NCBI GenBank assembly: GCA_025936115.1
Contig: JAICTZ010000037.1
Location: forward strand, 1 to 64,000
Source of the DNA: Polyangiaceae bacterium
GTDB lineage: Bacteria; Myxococcota_A; Polyangia; Polyangiales; Polyangiaceae
Reading direction: 5' to 3'
Length of the DNA: 64,000 nucleotides
Positions within the stretch are counted from its first letter, which is position 1. Every line of letters starts with the position of its first letter. The notes beneath the pieces were generated by a model. It had not been told where the DNA came from, made no database searches, and worked only from the letters and a program-made list of their open reading frames with translations. The translations under genes were made by a program, and so were the position numbers. Below are positions 32,940 through 41,311 of the stretch, in pieces.

Positions 32940-33704
32940 TTAGCTGCGCTTCGCGCGAACGGCGGTGCGCTTCGGTTTTTCGGGAACGTCGGCGGGCGGC
33001 GCGCCCGTCGCTTGACGCGCGGACTCGGGAGCGCGCGTCGATTCCGGAGCGTGCACCGATTCCGGAGCGCGCGTGGACTCTGGCACGGCGATGGGCCGCT
33101 GGGACGACGAAGGCGTCGGGACCACCGCACCCGGGCGGGTCGGCGGATCGAACCCGAACGCCCGTTGCGAATCTGGAACGCGATAGCCAAGCTTGTCGTG
33201 CAACTCTGCAATGATGTCGAGCAGCACGCTGTACTGATCTTCAGCGGGAAGCGCCGAGAGCGCGGCTTGCACCGCTTCGCGCACTTTCACGCGTCGAACG
33301 GCGACCGGCAGCTCCGGCGGCAGGAAACCAGGCCGCGGAGGGCGGGGTTGCATCGGACGCGCTGGTACCACGTCGATCACGCGCCGGCGCGGGAACGGGC
33401 TCACCTCGGGCGCGGGCGGCTGTGCGGGCTTCGCCGGCTTCGCCGGGCGGAAGATCGCGAGCTTATCGTCGTGCGAAAGCTTTTGCCTGGCCAAGAAGAA
33501 GAAGACACCCCCGGGAGTGCGCTTGCGGCTGTTGTCGGGCAGCATCATGCCGCCCTTGGCTTCGATCTGTTTGGTTTCTTCGAGCAGTTTAAGACAGAGC
33601 TCGTCACCGAGTGCGCGAACGACTCCTCCGATTTGACCTAGTGGGATCTCGTCGGATTCGCCTAGCGCCTTGGCGATGGTGCTCACCGTATCTTCGGTTG
33701 CCAT
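32940..33704 (-). CDS. bacterial protein with PHAX-type RNA-binding domain
   Basis: A 254-residue protein. Residues 6-85 match the RNA-binding domain of the eukaryotic snRNA export adaptor PHAX: a helical start TIAKALGESDE, then VVRALGDELCLKLLEETK, QIEAKGGM and the near-invariant SRKRTPGGVFFFLAR. The middle part (about 90-200) is Pro-rich with one helical stretch (REAVQAALSALPAEDQYSVL, IIAELHDKLGYRV), and the end holds four APES-type repeats (STRAPES, VHAPES) and a basic tail. The ATG at 33704 is preceded by GGAGG with an 8-base gap, which decides the start. The domain binds single-stranded RNA in PHAX; the bacterial role is unknown. It lies tail to tail with the ECF sigma gene. Confidence 0.85.
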   Translation of the reverse strand: MATEDTVSTIAKALGESDEIPLGQIGGVVRALGDELCLKLLEETKQIEAKGGMMLPDNSRKRTPGGVFFFLARQKLSHDDKLAIFRPAKPAKPAQPPAPEVSPFPRRRVIDVVPARPMQPRPPRPGFLPPELPVAVRRVKVREAVQAALSALPAEDQYSVLLDIIAELHDKLGYRVPDSQRAFGFDPPTRPGAVVPTPSSSQRPIAVPESTRAPESVHAPESTRAPESARQATGAPPADVPEKPKRTAVRAKRS

Positions 33705-33769
33705 GTTTCTGGCCTCCAGCCACGCCCCCAAGACGTGGGTCTCACAGTTTCTTCTTTATGCCTCGTCTC

Positions 33770-34648
33770 TCACCGGATCGCAAGCGGTCCTTTCACAGCT
33801 CTTATTCCTTCGTTCTGTCCTCCGTTCGCTTCTGGTTCTTCCGTCGCCCTCAGAAGCTCTACGTGGCCGCTTGCTACCCGGTGTGTCACGCGCGCCGCGT
33901 CCATGATGCACAAGTAGCCCGCCTCGTCGATGCCGGCGCCCCAACCGCACAGGTTTTCCACGCGGAGCTTCCGCCCGCGAAGCGCGTCCACGGCGGAGAG
34001 CTCGACCGCCAAACTTTCGGGGGGTATTTGATGATTTTCGAGCGTTCGCAGCCGCGCCTCGAGCTCTTCGAGGATTTTTGCGAGTAGCGCTTCACGTTCG
34101 ATGTGGATACCGAGTCGCGCAAGGGAGGTCGGTCGCGTCGGCAGGCCGTCGGGCAGCTCGAGCCGTCCCACGTTGAGACCTACGCCGACGACCGCCGCGG
34201 CGAGCGTGCGACCGCGTACCTGACTTTCCACCAAGATCCCAGCGAGCTTCTCGAGCTCGTCGCCCGCAATCACGACGTCGTTCGGCCACTTGACCAGCGC
34301 ACGACGCTCGCTCTTTGCCGACACGAGCAGTGCAGAAACGACATTGCGTACGGCCAAGCCCGTGAGCAGCGCGAGAGAAGGAGCGCGCTCGACGCTCAAG
34401 CTCGGCCGCAGCACGAGCGAAAACAACAATCCTTCACCAGGCGCCGCGAGCCAGCGACTTCCCCGGCGGCCGCGTCCAGCACTCTGTTCTTCAGTCACGA
34501 AGAGCGCGCCGTGGGGAGCGCCGTCGCGTGCGGCCGCGAGCGCGTCGTCGTTCGTCGAGCCGGTCGCGAGCGTTGCGACGAGCGGCCGGCCGAGCGTCAG
34601 CTCTTGGCTGAGCACGCCGAAGCGCTCGCCGTCGAACGCCCGGCTCAT
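33770..34648 (-). CDS. birA: biotin-[acetyl-CoA-carboxylase] ligase
   Basis: A 292-residue biotin protein ligase that makes biotinyl-AMP and biotinylates carboxylase carrier domains. Motifs: ATGSTNDDALA, EEQSAGRGRRGSRW (nucleotide/biotin loop), LLFSLVLRPS, VKWPNDVVI and VVGVGLNVG, followed by the C-terminal SH3-like domain. There is no N-terminal HTH, so unlike E. coli BirA it cannot act as a repressor. It is the last gene of CPBP-nadC-birA, and its ATG overlaps the nadC stop by four bases. Confidence 0.94.
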   Translation of the reverse strand: MSRAFDGERFGVLSQELTLGRPLVATLATGSTNDDALAAARDGAPHGALFVTEEQSAGRGRRGSRWLAAPGEGLLFSLVLRPSLSVERAPSLALLTGLAVRNVVSALLVSAKSERRALVKWPNDVVIAGDELEKLAGILVESQVRGRTLAAAVVGVGLNVGRLELPDGLPTRPTSLARLGIHIEREALLAKILEELEARLRTLENHQIPPESLAVELSAVDALRGRKLRVENLCGWGAGIDEAGYLCIMDAARVTHRVASGHVELLRATEEPEANGGQNEGIRAVKGPLAIR

Positions 34649-35499
34649 GCGACGCTCGAACCGAGCGGCGTGATTTCGAGGGAAATATCGGCCGCGGGCG
34701 CCGAGTGCGTCAACGCGCCAAGCGAAACCACGTCGACGCCGAGACGCGCGAGCTCCGCGACGTGCTCGAGGCGGACGCCGCCGGACACCTCGAGCAACGC
34801 GCGCCCGCGGTTGCGCCGTACGGCTTCCGCCACGTCGGTGAGCGTGAAGTTGTCGAGCAGCACGACCTCCGCCTCGGCGCCGAGCGCTTCGTCGAGCTGG
34901 TCGAGCGTGTCCACTTCCACCTCGACGCGGGTCACGTGCGCCGCTCGTGCCTTCGCGCGCAACACGGCATTGCGTACACCGCCGGCAATCGCGACGTGGT
35001 TGTCCTTGATCAACACGGCGGAGCCGAGGTCGTCGCGGTGGTTCTTGCCGCCGCCGGCGCGGACGGCTTCGCGCTCGAGCGCCCGGAGGCCCGGCGTCGT
35101 CTTGCGCGTGTCGACGATGCGGAGCTTCGCGCCCGCGGGGACGGCGGCGACGAACCGCGCCGTGAGCGTCGCGATTCCTGCCGCGCGCTGGACGAAGTTC
35201 AAGGCCGTGCGCTCCGCGGCGAGCAGCGAACGCGCGGGACCTTCGATGATGAAGAGCTCGGTGCCGGTTTCCACGTGCGCGCCGTCGTCGACGAGACGCT
35301 CGACGCGCACACCGACGTCAATGCGGTAAAATACGCGGGCGAAAACGTCGCCGCCCGCGAGCACGAGCGGCTGCTTGGCGACGGCGCGCGCGGTCGCTTT
35401 GAGCGTGCTCGGAACGACGGCTTCGCTCGTCACGTCGCCGGCGGCGAGATCCTCGGCGAGCGCTCGATCGATCATGGCGTCGGCCAGCGGGGCGATCAT
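34645..35499 (-). CDS. nadC: nicotinate-nucleotide pyrophosphorylase (quinolinate phosphoribosyltransferase)
   Basis: A 284-residue NadC, which turns quinolinate and PRPP into nicotinate mononucleotide in de novo NAD synthesis. Seen are RALAEDLAAGDVTSEAV at the start, ALNFVQRAAGIATLTARFV, VDTRKTTPGLRALEREAVRA with the active-site Arg/Lys, GGGKNHRDDLG, VLIKDNHVAIAGG, EVEVDTLDQLDEAL and VSLGALTHSAPAADISLEI at the end. Length is normal. It overlaps the CPBP gene before it and birA behind it by four bases each, so the three are translated together. nadA and nadB are not in the window. Confidence 0.96.
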   Translation of the reverse strand: MIAPLADAMIDRALAEDLAAGDVTSEAVVPSTLKATARAVAKQPLVLAGGDVFARVFYRIDVGVRVERLVDDGAHVETGTELFIIEGPARSLLAAERTALNFVQRAAGIATLTARFVAAVPAGAKLRIVDTRKTTPGLRALEREAVRAGGGKNHRDDLGSAVLIKDNHVAIAGGVRNAVLRAKARAAHVTRVEVEVDTLDQLDEALGAEAEVVLLDNFTLTDVAEAVRRNRGRALLEVSGGVRLEHVAELARLGVDVVSLGALTHSAPAADISLEITPLGSSVA

Positions 35500-36233
35500 T
35501 GGCCGAGACCGTAGCTCCGCGCCAGGTACGCCGCAAAGAGGTTACACGTCGCGTGGAGCGCAATGCTCGCCCCGACGCCGCGTGTGCGTGACCGGAGCCA
35601 TCCGAAGAGGAGCGACGGGAAGAACACCGCCAGGCGATTCACCGACAGTTCCGTCGCGAGATGTCCTGCGGCGAAGAGAGCGCTCGTGACCACGAGCGAC
35701 GGACCGAGCGGCGCGCCGAGCACACGGACGCGTGGCTGCCAAACGCGGTCGAGCTCCGTCTGCAGGTAGCCGCGGTAGAAGCACTCCTCGGGCAACGCGA
35801 TGACGAGCCACTGCCCGAGCACTTCGTCGAGCACGCTTCCGACACGAGCCGGCAAGAACGGACCGCTCGGCTTCCAGAACACGACCCAGCCGAGCCAGAA
35901 CGGCGGCAACACGACGCAGGCCACGGCGAGCGCCCAAGCGAGCGCGCCCGCGAACGCGCGCAGCAGGCGGCGCGCAGAGAGCGGCTCCGACTCGAACAGT
36001 CCCCCGAGCGAAAGCCCGTGGCGGCGCACCGACTCACTGTCCCGTCGCAACACGAGCACGTAGGTCGCCCCCAAAAACACGAGACCCACGCCGGTCGCCT
36101 GGTACGCGTCGGGCAAGCCGTAAGAGAGCGCCGTGACGACTGCTGTCGTGACGACGGTCACGGCGATGGGCGGGCTCGCGCTACGAGCTCTCGGGGGCGC
36201 GCCGGCGCTCGGCTGGTCGCTCTTCGACAGCAC
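35496..36233 (-). CDS. CPBP-family intramembrane metalloprotease
   Basis: A 245-residue polytopic membrane protein with about seven hydrophobic segments. The CPBP (Abi) signature is clear: ALPEECFYRGYLQ (Glu-Glu-x-x-x-Arg), FAAGHL (His) and a closing LHATCNLFAAY (His-x-x-x-Asn). The family includes Rce1-type CAAX proteases and bacterial proteins acting on membrane-bound substrates such as anti-sigma factors or bacteriocin precursors. The substrate here is unknown. The start is a GTG at 36233; the gene overlaps nadC by four bases, an odd partner for a NAD gene. Confidence 0.88.
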   Translation of the reverse strand: MLSKSDQPSAGAPPRARSASPPIAVTVVTTAVVTALSYGLPDAYQATGVGLVFLGATYVLVLRRDSESVRRHGLSLGGLFESEPLSARRLLRAFAGALAWALAVACVVLPPFWLGWVVFWKPSGPFLPARVGSVLDEVLGQWLVIALPEECFYRGYLQTELDRVWQPRVRVLGAPLGPSLVVTSALFAAGHLATELSVNRLAVFFPSLLFGWLRSRTRGVGASIALHATCNLFAAYLARSYGLGQ

Positions 36234-36482
36234 GCTTGCCCACTACTACGATCCGTCTTTCCCCGCCGATTCGAGGATTTGCTCGGCTCAACGGCCGACG
36301 GACGTGTCCGGCCGCCCCCGGTACTCGGCACTCGGCAGTAGTGTCGATGGCGAAACTTCCGCCGCTGACGGAGCGTCGCGCAATCCACGCGACGCGCCGC
36401 AGCACTCAATCGTTTGCACTCACGCAAACGGATGGTTTCGCGCGTAGCCGTCAGTGGGCTAAGGTCGCCCGCACGCGTAGCC

Positions 36483-39197
36483 ATGCTCGAACCTAACCTG
36501 CCAAATTCGCCGGCTCCGACTCACGTTCCGACTGCATTACCGCACGTCGATCTGGCCAAGTGGCCGCCCGACGACGACATGCCCGGTGCTCCGCCGAGTC
36601 CCGGCATTCCGGCCGGTGGTGGGTTCGGTGGTTATGGCGGCGGTGACGGCGACTTCAAGAAAGGTCGCTTCAATCCGGCGGTGATCATCGTCGGGATTTT
36701 GATGGTGGCAGGCGCAGCCGCGTTCTTGCTGATCGGCGCGAAGAAAGACGCCGAGCGACTCACCGTCGAGCAAGGCGAGCAGATCAAGAAGGACATCTTC
36801 GTCAAACCCAAGGCCGAGCAGATTCCGCTCTGGCGCGAGTGGGCGGCGAAGGAGAGCAGCGACGAAGTGCGCGCCGAGGCGCTGAAGCAGCTCGCGTGGG
36901 CGCGTGATCCGCAAGGCGTGCCGCTCGCGGCGACGGCGCTCGCGTATCCGTCGGAAGCAGTGCAAGGCATGGCCGCGCTCGCGCTCGCCGAATACGGCTC
37001 GCCGATGGCTGACGGCGCGAAGGACAGCTTGCTCGCCGCGCTCAAGACGGCAGGTCCCGGCGCGAAGCCGCAGATTGCCTGGGCGCTCGTCGTGCTCGGC
37101 GACACGCGCGCGCTCGACGAGGTGATGAACCTTTATCGGCTCGGTCACCTCTCGAAGGTGCAGCGGCTCGGCGGCGGCATCGCGTTCAATCCCGACAAGA
37201 TCGTGAATCTCATCGGCATAGACAAGCTGGCGACGATGGCCGACGACAAGAGCGCGGCCGTGCGCCAGCTCGTCGCGACGGTACTCTCGGCGCACGCCGA
37301 GCCGAAGTACACCGACGTGCTGATCAAGCTCGTCAAAGACACCGATCCCGAGGTGCAGCGTCAGGCCGCGCCCGGTCTCGGCAAAATCGGTGACGCGCGC
37401 GCGCGTGAGCCGCTCGTTGCCGCGCTGCGTGGCGCCGACAAGGAGACGCGCACGAAGTACTTCGAGGCGCTCCGAGACGGCGTCGGCACCGAGGGTCTCG
37501 TGGTTGCTTTGGACGCCGCCCCGACCGAGGAAGCGCCCGATGAGCAGAATCATCCGGGGAAGGCTGCTTGGTATTTCCGCAAGCAGATCCTCAACATGAT
37601 CTACGTCTTCGACGCGACGGACGCGATGAAGGCGGGGCAGGGCCTGAACGATCCAAGCGGCGCCGACGCGCTCTACAAGTACATCCAGACCAATCCGCAC
37701 ATCCACCTGCAGACGCACGCGGCGCTCGCGCTCGCCGCCATCGGCGACATCCGCGCCGTGCCGACGCTCGCCAAGCGGCTGCGCATGGATCCGCTCAAGA
37801 TCTATTCCGACCAGAACGACTGGGAAATGGCGCTCAAGCGGAGCGACGACGAGCGCGTGCAGTCCGCGCGCATGATCGCCGACCTTGCGATCCTGCATCC
37901 CGACAAGCTGCCGTTGATTCAGGAGCAGGCGGAGGACGCCGTGATCTTCTGGATTCACGAGATGCCGTCGCCGCACGCCAACGGCCTGCGCGCGCTCGCC
38001 GCCATGGGCTCGACCAAGGACATCGAGGCCTTCCGCAAGTGGGCGGATCCCGACGTGCCGATGCCGAAGGAAGGCCAGCAGCCGCCGATGCCCGAGGAGT
38101 GGGTGGTCGCGCAGAGCGCGCTCCGCTACGTCGGCTGGCTCAAGGATCCCAAGTCGTGGAAGTCGCTCGAGAAGGCGATCAAGGCCAACTCGAAGGAATA
38201 CGACGTCACGATGGACGGCCTCTACCAGGGCGGCCTCGCCATCCTGGGGATGACCTTCCGCGCGCTCGGCGTGGGCGCGGCCGACGGCTTCTCCGAATGG
38301 CGCGACAACAAGGCGTTTCCGATGTTGATGAAGTACATCGAAAACCCGAAGGAGAACGAGCAGAGCCGGATGGAAGCGTGCGCCGCGCTCGCGTGGGTCG
38401 CCGAGAAGGACGACTTCCTCGAGGTCGCGAAGAAGATCCAGCAGTACTCCGGCAACGAGAAGCCGGACGAAGTACGGCGCGCTTGCTTCCTCGAGACGCT
38501 GATTCAACGCCCGATTCCCGGCACGGCCAACGCGCTGATTTCGCTGTTTACGCCCGAGGCTGCGATCGAGACGCGCCACCAAGTGGCTCGCGCGCTCGCC
38601 AAGAGCGGCTTCGACGCCGCCGTCGAGTCGAAGCTCGTCGAGCTGCTCGACAACGAGGTCCTGATGAACGACGCCGCGCTGGCGCTCATGCTCGGCGGCT
38701 CGCCGGACGCCGCGGCGCGCGCCGTGGCGTACTACGGCAAAAAGCCGTGGAACGTGGCCAAGCCCGCGCTCGATGAGCTGAGCGACCTCTGGTACAAGAG
38801 CTTCGGTTATTGGTCGACCGACGACCTCGAGGCCGGCTTGCTCTTCAAGTACGTCGACAACGCCGAGGCCATATCGCACGTCACCATCAACCAGACGCCG
38901 CAAGAGTGGGCGCGCGTCCTCCTGATCAGCCAGTTCGACAACTTGCTCTACGACAACGGCCCGCACTCGTTCACGCGCGTCGTCCTGCGCAAACGTCTCT
39001 ACGACATGGCCAAGGGCAACGACGAAGCCAAGCGCGCCGGCGCGATCCGCACGCTCAAGTTCATGAAGGAGCAGGGCGTGCTGCTCACGCTCAAGGGCGA
39101 GTCCGGGCCGGCCGGGGAGCTTGCGCGCCAGGCGTACTTCGAGCTGATGAACCCGAAGGTCGTGACCGGCGTGACGGTGCCGGACGAGAAGAAGTGA
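36483..39197 (+). CDS. membrane-anchored HEAT-repeat protein
   Basis: A 904-residue protein. A Pro/Gly-rich N-terminus (GGGFGGYGGGDGD) is followed by one membrane helix (about 62-82, PAVIIVGILMVAGAAAFLLIG) and then some 800 residues of HEAT-like helical repeats; clear units are AVQGMAALALAEYGS, PEVQRQAAPGLGKIGDARAREPLVAAL, LQTHAALALAAIGDIRAVPTLAKRL and MEACAALAWVAEKDD. Such a solenoid would scaffold other proteins on the outer face of the inner membrane. No enzyme motif is seen. The ATG at 36483 is the first codon of the sensible frame. The stop overlaps the lipoprotein gene at 39194 by four bases, so the pair is translated together. Confidence 0.88.
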   Translation: MLEPNLPNSPAPTHVPTALPHVDLAKWPPDDDMPGAPPSPGIPAGGGFGGYGGGDGDFKKGRFNPAVIIVGILMVAGAAAFLLIGAKKDAERLTVEQGEQIKKDIFVKPKAEQIPLWREWAAKESSDEVRAEALKQLAWARDPQGVPLAATALAYPSEAVQGMAALALAEYGSPMADGAKDSLLAALKTAGPGAKPQIAWALVVLGDTRALDEVMNLYRLGHLSKVQRLGGGIAFNPDKIVNLIGIDKLATMADDKSAAVRQLVATVLSAHAEPKYTDVLIKLVKDTDPEVQRQAAPGLGKIGDARAREPLVAALRGADKETRTKYFEALRDGVGTEGLVVALDAAPTEEAPDEQNHPGKAAWYFRKQILNMIYVFDATDAMKAGQGLNDPSGADALYKYIQTNPHIHLQTHAALALAAIGDIRAVPTLAKRLRMDPLKIYSDQNDWEMALKRSDDERVQSARMIADLAILHPDKLPLIQEQAEDAVIFWIHEMPSPHANGLRALAAMGSTKDIEAFRKWADPDVPMPKEGQQPPMPEEWVVAQSALRYVGWLKDPKSWKSLEKAIKANSKEYDVTMDGLYQGGLAILGMTFRALGVGAADGFSEWRDNKAFPMLMKYIENPKENEQSRMEACAALAWVAEKDDFLEVAKKIQQYSGNEKPDEVRRACFLETLIQRPIPGTANALISLFTPEAAIETRHQVARALAKSGFDAAVESKLVELLDNEVLMNDAALALMLGGSPDAAARAVAYYGKKPWNVAKPALDELSDLWYKSFGYWSTDDLEAGLLFKYVDNAEAISHVTINQTPQEWARVLLISQFDNLLYDNGPHSFTRVVLRKRLYDMAKGNDEAKRAGAIRTLKFMKEQGVLLTLKGESGPAGELARQAYFELMNPKVVTGVTVPDEKK

Positions 39198-39760
39198 ACT
39201 CCCTCCGCGCGGGAGCGGCGTGGGCCTGCGTGCTCGGGCTCGCTCCCGCCTGCGCGGCGCCGTCCGCGCGCGCACCGAGCTCCGAAGGGGCCGCGCCGGT
39301 GCTCGAGCGCGCGAGCGTCGCGACGGCGCCGGAGCTCTGCGGCAACGCGCTCGACGACAATGGGAACGGACTCGCCGACGAGGGCTGCGGGACCACCACG
39401 AGCGCCGTTTCGTTCCTGATCGCGTGGGACGAGCCGAATGCAGATGTGGATTTACGCGTGGTCGACCCGAACGGTGAGCTCGTCGAAGTGGGGCGACCGA
39501 GCGAAAGTGGGCTCGTGCGCGAACGTGATTGTCCGGGCCGAGAGGGCGAGTGTCGCGGGAAAAATCTCGAGAGCGTCTACCAAGAGCAGGGCGAACCTGC
39601 GACCGGAAAATACGTCGCCCGGATTCTCCTGGTGTCGCTCGGCGGCGGTGAGCCGCCCGTCGTCGTTCGCTTTTCTGCGCGGCTCGGCGCGCGCGCGTAC
39701 GGAGCCACCGTCAGCCTGCCGCGCGTCGACGCCGACTGGCAAATGGCGTTCACGCTCTGA
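39194..39760 (+). CDS. putative lipoprotein with Cys-flanked Asp/Asn/Gly motif and DUF2135-like domain
   Basis: A 188-residue protein beginning at a GTG inside the stop of the HEAT-repeat gene (GTGA). The signal LGLAPAC would leave a lipidated Cys. The mature part has CGNALDDNGNGLADEGC, a motif of Cys-flanked Asp/Asn/Gly repeats common in secreted myxobacterial proteins and able to bind calcium, followed by a beta domain with SFLIAWDEPNADVDLRVVDP and GKYVARILLVSLGGGEPPV, like DUF2135 proteins. It is probably an envelope partner of the HEAT-repeat scaffold. Confidence 0.8.
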   Translation: MNSLRAGAAWACVLGLAPACAAPSARAPSSEGAAPVLERASVATAPELCGNALDDNGNGLADEGCGTTTSAVSFLIAWDEPNADVDLRVVDPNGELVEVGRPSESGLVRERDCPGREGECRGKNLESVYQEQGEPATGKYVARILLVSLGGGEPPVVVRFSARLGARAYGATVSLPRVDADWQMAFTL

Positions 39761-39838
39761 GGCGCCTCTCGAGCTCCCGCGCATTCTTTCCGTCGTGGGT
39801 GGACACCAAGGCGGCCATGCTATGCTAAGAGGGTCCCT

Positions 39839-39852
39839 CGGCCAGGAGGCCG
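39839..39852 (+). promoter_or_regulatory. tatA ribosome site inside a small hairpin
   Basis: The AGGAGG of tatA is part of CGGCCAGGAGGCCG, which can pair CGGCC with GGCCG and leave AGGA in the loop. A TATGCT -10-like element lies upstream at 39821-39826. The hairpin could dampen translation. Confidence 0.4.
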
Positions 39853-39855
39853 CGC

Positions 39856-40083
39856 ATGGGTAGTCTCAGCCCGATTCACTGGTTACTCGTCATCGTCGTC
39901 CTACTCTTGGTGTTCGGCCCGACGCGCCTCGCGGGCGCCGGCAAAGGCCTCGGTGAAGGCATTCGTGCCTTCAAAAAGGGCCTGAGCGACGACGAGGACA
40001 AACCTGCGGAAGAAGCGAAGAAGCCCGAAGCGGAACCGAAGGCGCTCGAAAAGGCGCCTGAGAAGCCCGCGGGTAGCGCCTAG
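39856..40083 (+). CDS. tatA: Sec-independent protein translocase TatA
   Basis: A 75-residue TatA: membrane helix SPIHWLLVIVVLLLVFG, the GPTRLAGAGKGLGEGIRAFK amphipathic helix (family consensus F-G-x-x-x-L-x-x-x-G-x-x-L-G-x-x-I-x-x-F-K), and an acidic and Lys-rich tail. TatA forms the pore of the twin-arginine pathway for folded proteins. AGGAGG precedes the ATG by six bases. tatB and tatC are not nearby, so the Tat genes are scattered in this genome. Confidence 0.93.
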   Translation: MGSLSPIHWLLVIVVLLLVFGPTRLAGAGKGLGEGIRAFKKGLSDDEDKPAEEAKKPEAEPKALEKAPEKPAGSA

Positions 40084-40259
40084 AGATTCGCTGACCGCGC
40101 TCGGCGGTTGCGAACGAGCCGTGCCGCGTTTCTCGCGAAGCGACATTTCCGCGCGCGAGTCGGACGGAGCTTCGCGATGCGGAGCCCGACTGCTTGCCCA
40201 CCTTGTGCAGGGCGCGCCCGCTCGTGTGTGCGCAGTCGGGAGTGAAAAGCCGATCAAAC

Positions 40260-40577
40260 GTGTCTGATCCTATCGACGATATCGTGAAGATCTCACCGGA
40301 CGTGCACGAGGTTCTCTTCGAGAACGACGTCATCCGCGTCCTCGAAGTCACCGTGAAGCCCGGTGCCAAGGTCGCCATGCACACCAACCCCGAGAACGTG
40401 AACTACATCGTCAAGCCGGGCACGCTCCGGCTGATCGACCCGGACGGTTCTGCGGTGGACATCGTTCTTGCGGAGCGGCAGGTCATCCCGGCGCCCGTCG
40501 GAAGGCATGCCGTCGAGAACGTCGGCGCTACCGAAGTGCGAACGATCTGCATCGAGCTGAAGAGCTCGAGGCGCTGA
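40260..40577 (+). CDS. small cupin-fold protein
   Basis: A 105-residue single-domain cupin: LFENDVIRVLEVTVKPGAK, then MHTNPENVNYIVKPGTLRLI, with the His and Glu positions of cupin motif 1 only partly kept (M-H-T-N-P-E), and a second half RQVIPAPVGRHAVENVGATE with a His in motif 2. The fold can bind a metal and small molecules; no substrate can be guessed. The GTG at 40260 is used; another GTG at 40242 is in frame. It stands alone between tatA and the convergent DedA gene. Confidence 0.75.
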   Translation: MSDPIDDIVKISPDVHEVLFENDVIRVLEVTVKPGAKVAMHTNPENVNYIVKPGTLRLIDPDGSAVDIVLAERQVIPAPVGRHAVENVGATEVRTICIELKSSRR

Positions 40578-40621
40578 CTCGGCTTGGGTGCCTCCGCTCG
40601 CGTCGCGTCGCGTCGCGGCCG

Positions 40622-41272
40622 CTACGCCGCCGGCGTCTTGCGCGCCCGCATCCACTCGCGCGTCACTTCGACGCCAGCGGGCAGGATGCTGATCAGGATG
40701 ATCGCGAAGATCACGAGGTGAAACTGCTTCTTCACCACGGGCTGATCGGCGAGTCCGTAGCCGGCGGCCGTGAGGAGCACCACCCACGCGCACGCCCCGA
40801 TCACGTTGAAACCGAAGAAACGCGCGTAGCGCATCTTGCCGATGCCAGCGACGAACGGCGCGAACGTCCGCACGATGGGCACGAAGCGCGCGATGATGAT
40901 CGTTTTGCCGCCGTAGCGGTCGTAGAAGCTCTGCGTGCGATAGAGATGCTTCTTGTTGAAGAGTAGCGAACGTTCACTCGTGAACACGGCGGGTCCGAGC
41001 TTCGAGCCAATCGCGTAATTGACGGCGTCGCCGAGCACGGCCGCGGCGATGAGGAGCGGAATCACGAGGTAGACGTTGAGCGGCATGCCTTCGATCGTGC
41101 AGAGCGCGCCCACGGCAAAGAGCAGCGAGTCCCCCGGCAAAAACGGCGTGACGACGAGCCCCGTCTCCGCGAACACGATCCCGAAGAGCAGGGCATAAAG
41201 CCAAGGTCCGAGCGCGCGGCCCCACTCGGCAAGATGTACGTCGAGGTGCGTAATAAGGGAAATGATGTCCAA
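40622..41272 (-). CDS. DedA-family membrane protein
   Basis: A 216-residue DedA (VTT-domain) protein: EWGRALGPWLYALLFGIVFA, ETGLVVTPFLPGDSLLF, the G-D-x-x-x-Y segment, IARFVPIVRTFAPFVAGIG with the conserved Arg residues, and helices to the end. Family members move undecaprenyl phosphate or other lipids across the membrane. The TTG at 41272 is chosen because GGGAG stands seven bases before it and the protein then begins with the typical short DedA leader; the frame is open further upstream. The divergent DnaJ-like gene begins at 41312. Confidence 0.9.
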   Translation of the reverse strand: MDIISLITHLDVHLAEWGRALGPWLYALLFGIVFAETGLVVTPFLPGDSLLFAVGALCTIEGMPLNVYLVIPLLIAAAVLGDAVNYAIGSKLGPAVFTSERSLLFNKKHLYRTQSFYDRYGGKTIIIARFVPIVRTFAPFVAGIGKMRYARFFGFNVIGACAWVVLLTAAGYGLADQPVVKKQFHLVIFAIILISILPAGVEVTREWMRARKTPAA

Positions 41273-41299
41273 GTGCTGGCTCCCTGCCGGCGTTCCGTC

Positions 41300-41305
41300 T
41301 AGCAT
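41300..41305 (+). promoter_or_regulatory. -10-like TAGCAT six bases before the 41312 gene
   Basis: TAGCAT (41300-41305), six bases, then the ATG at 41312; no Shine-Dalgarno sequence. It matches the leaderless geometry seen at five other genes in the window. Confidence 0.35.
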
Positions 41306-41311
41306 GAAACT

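Noticed and set aside
36537-39275. 912-codon minus-strand frame opposite the HEAT-repeat gene
   Set aside because: The plus strand shows clear repeats and a membrane helix; the minus frame is Arg/His-rich noise.
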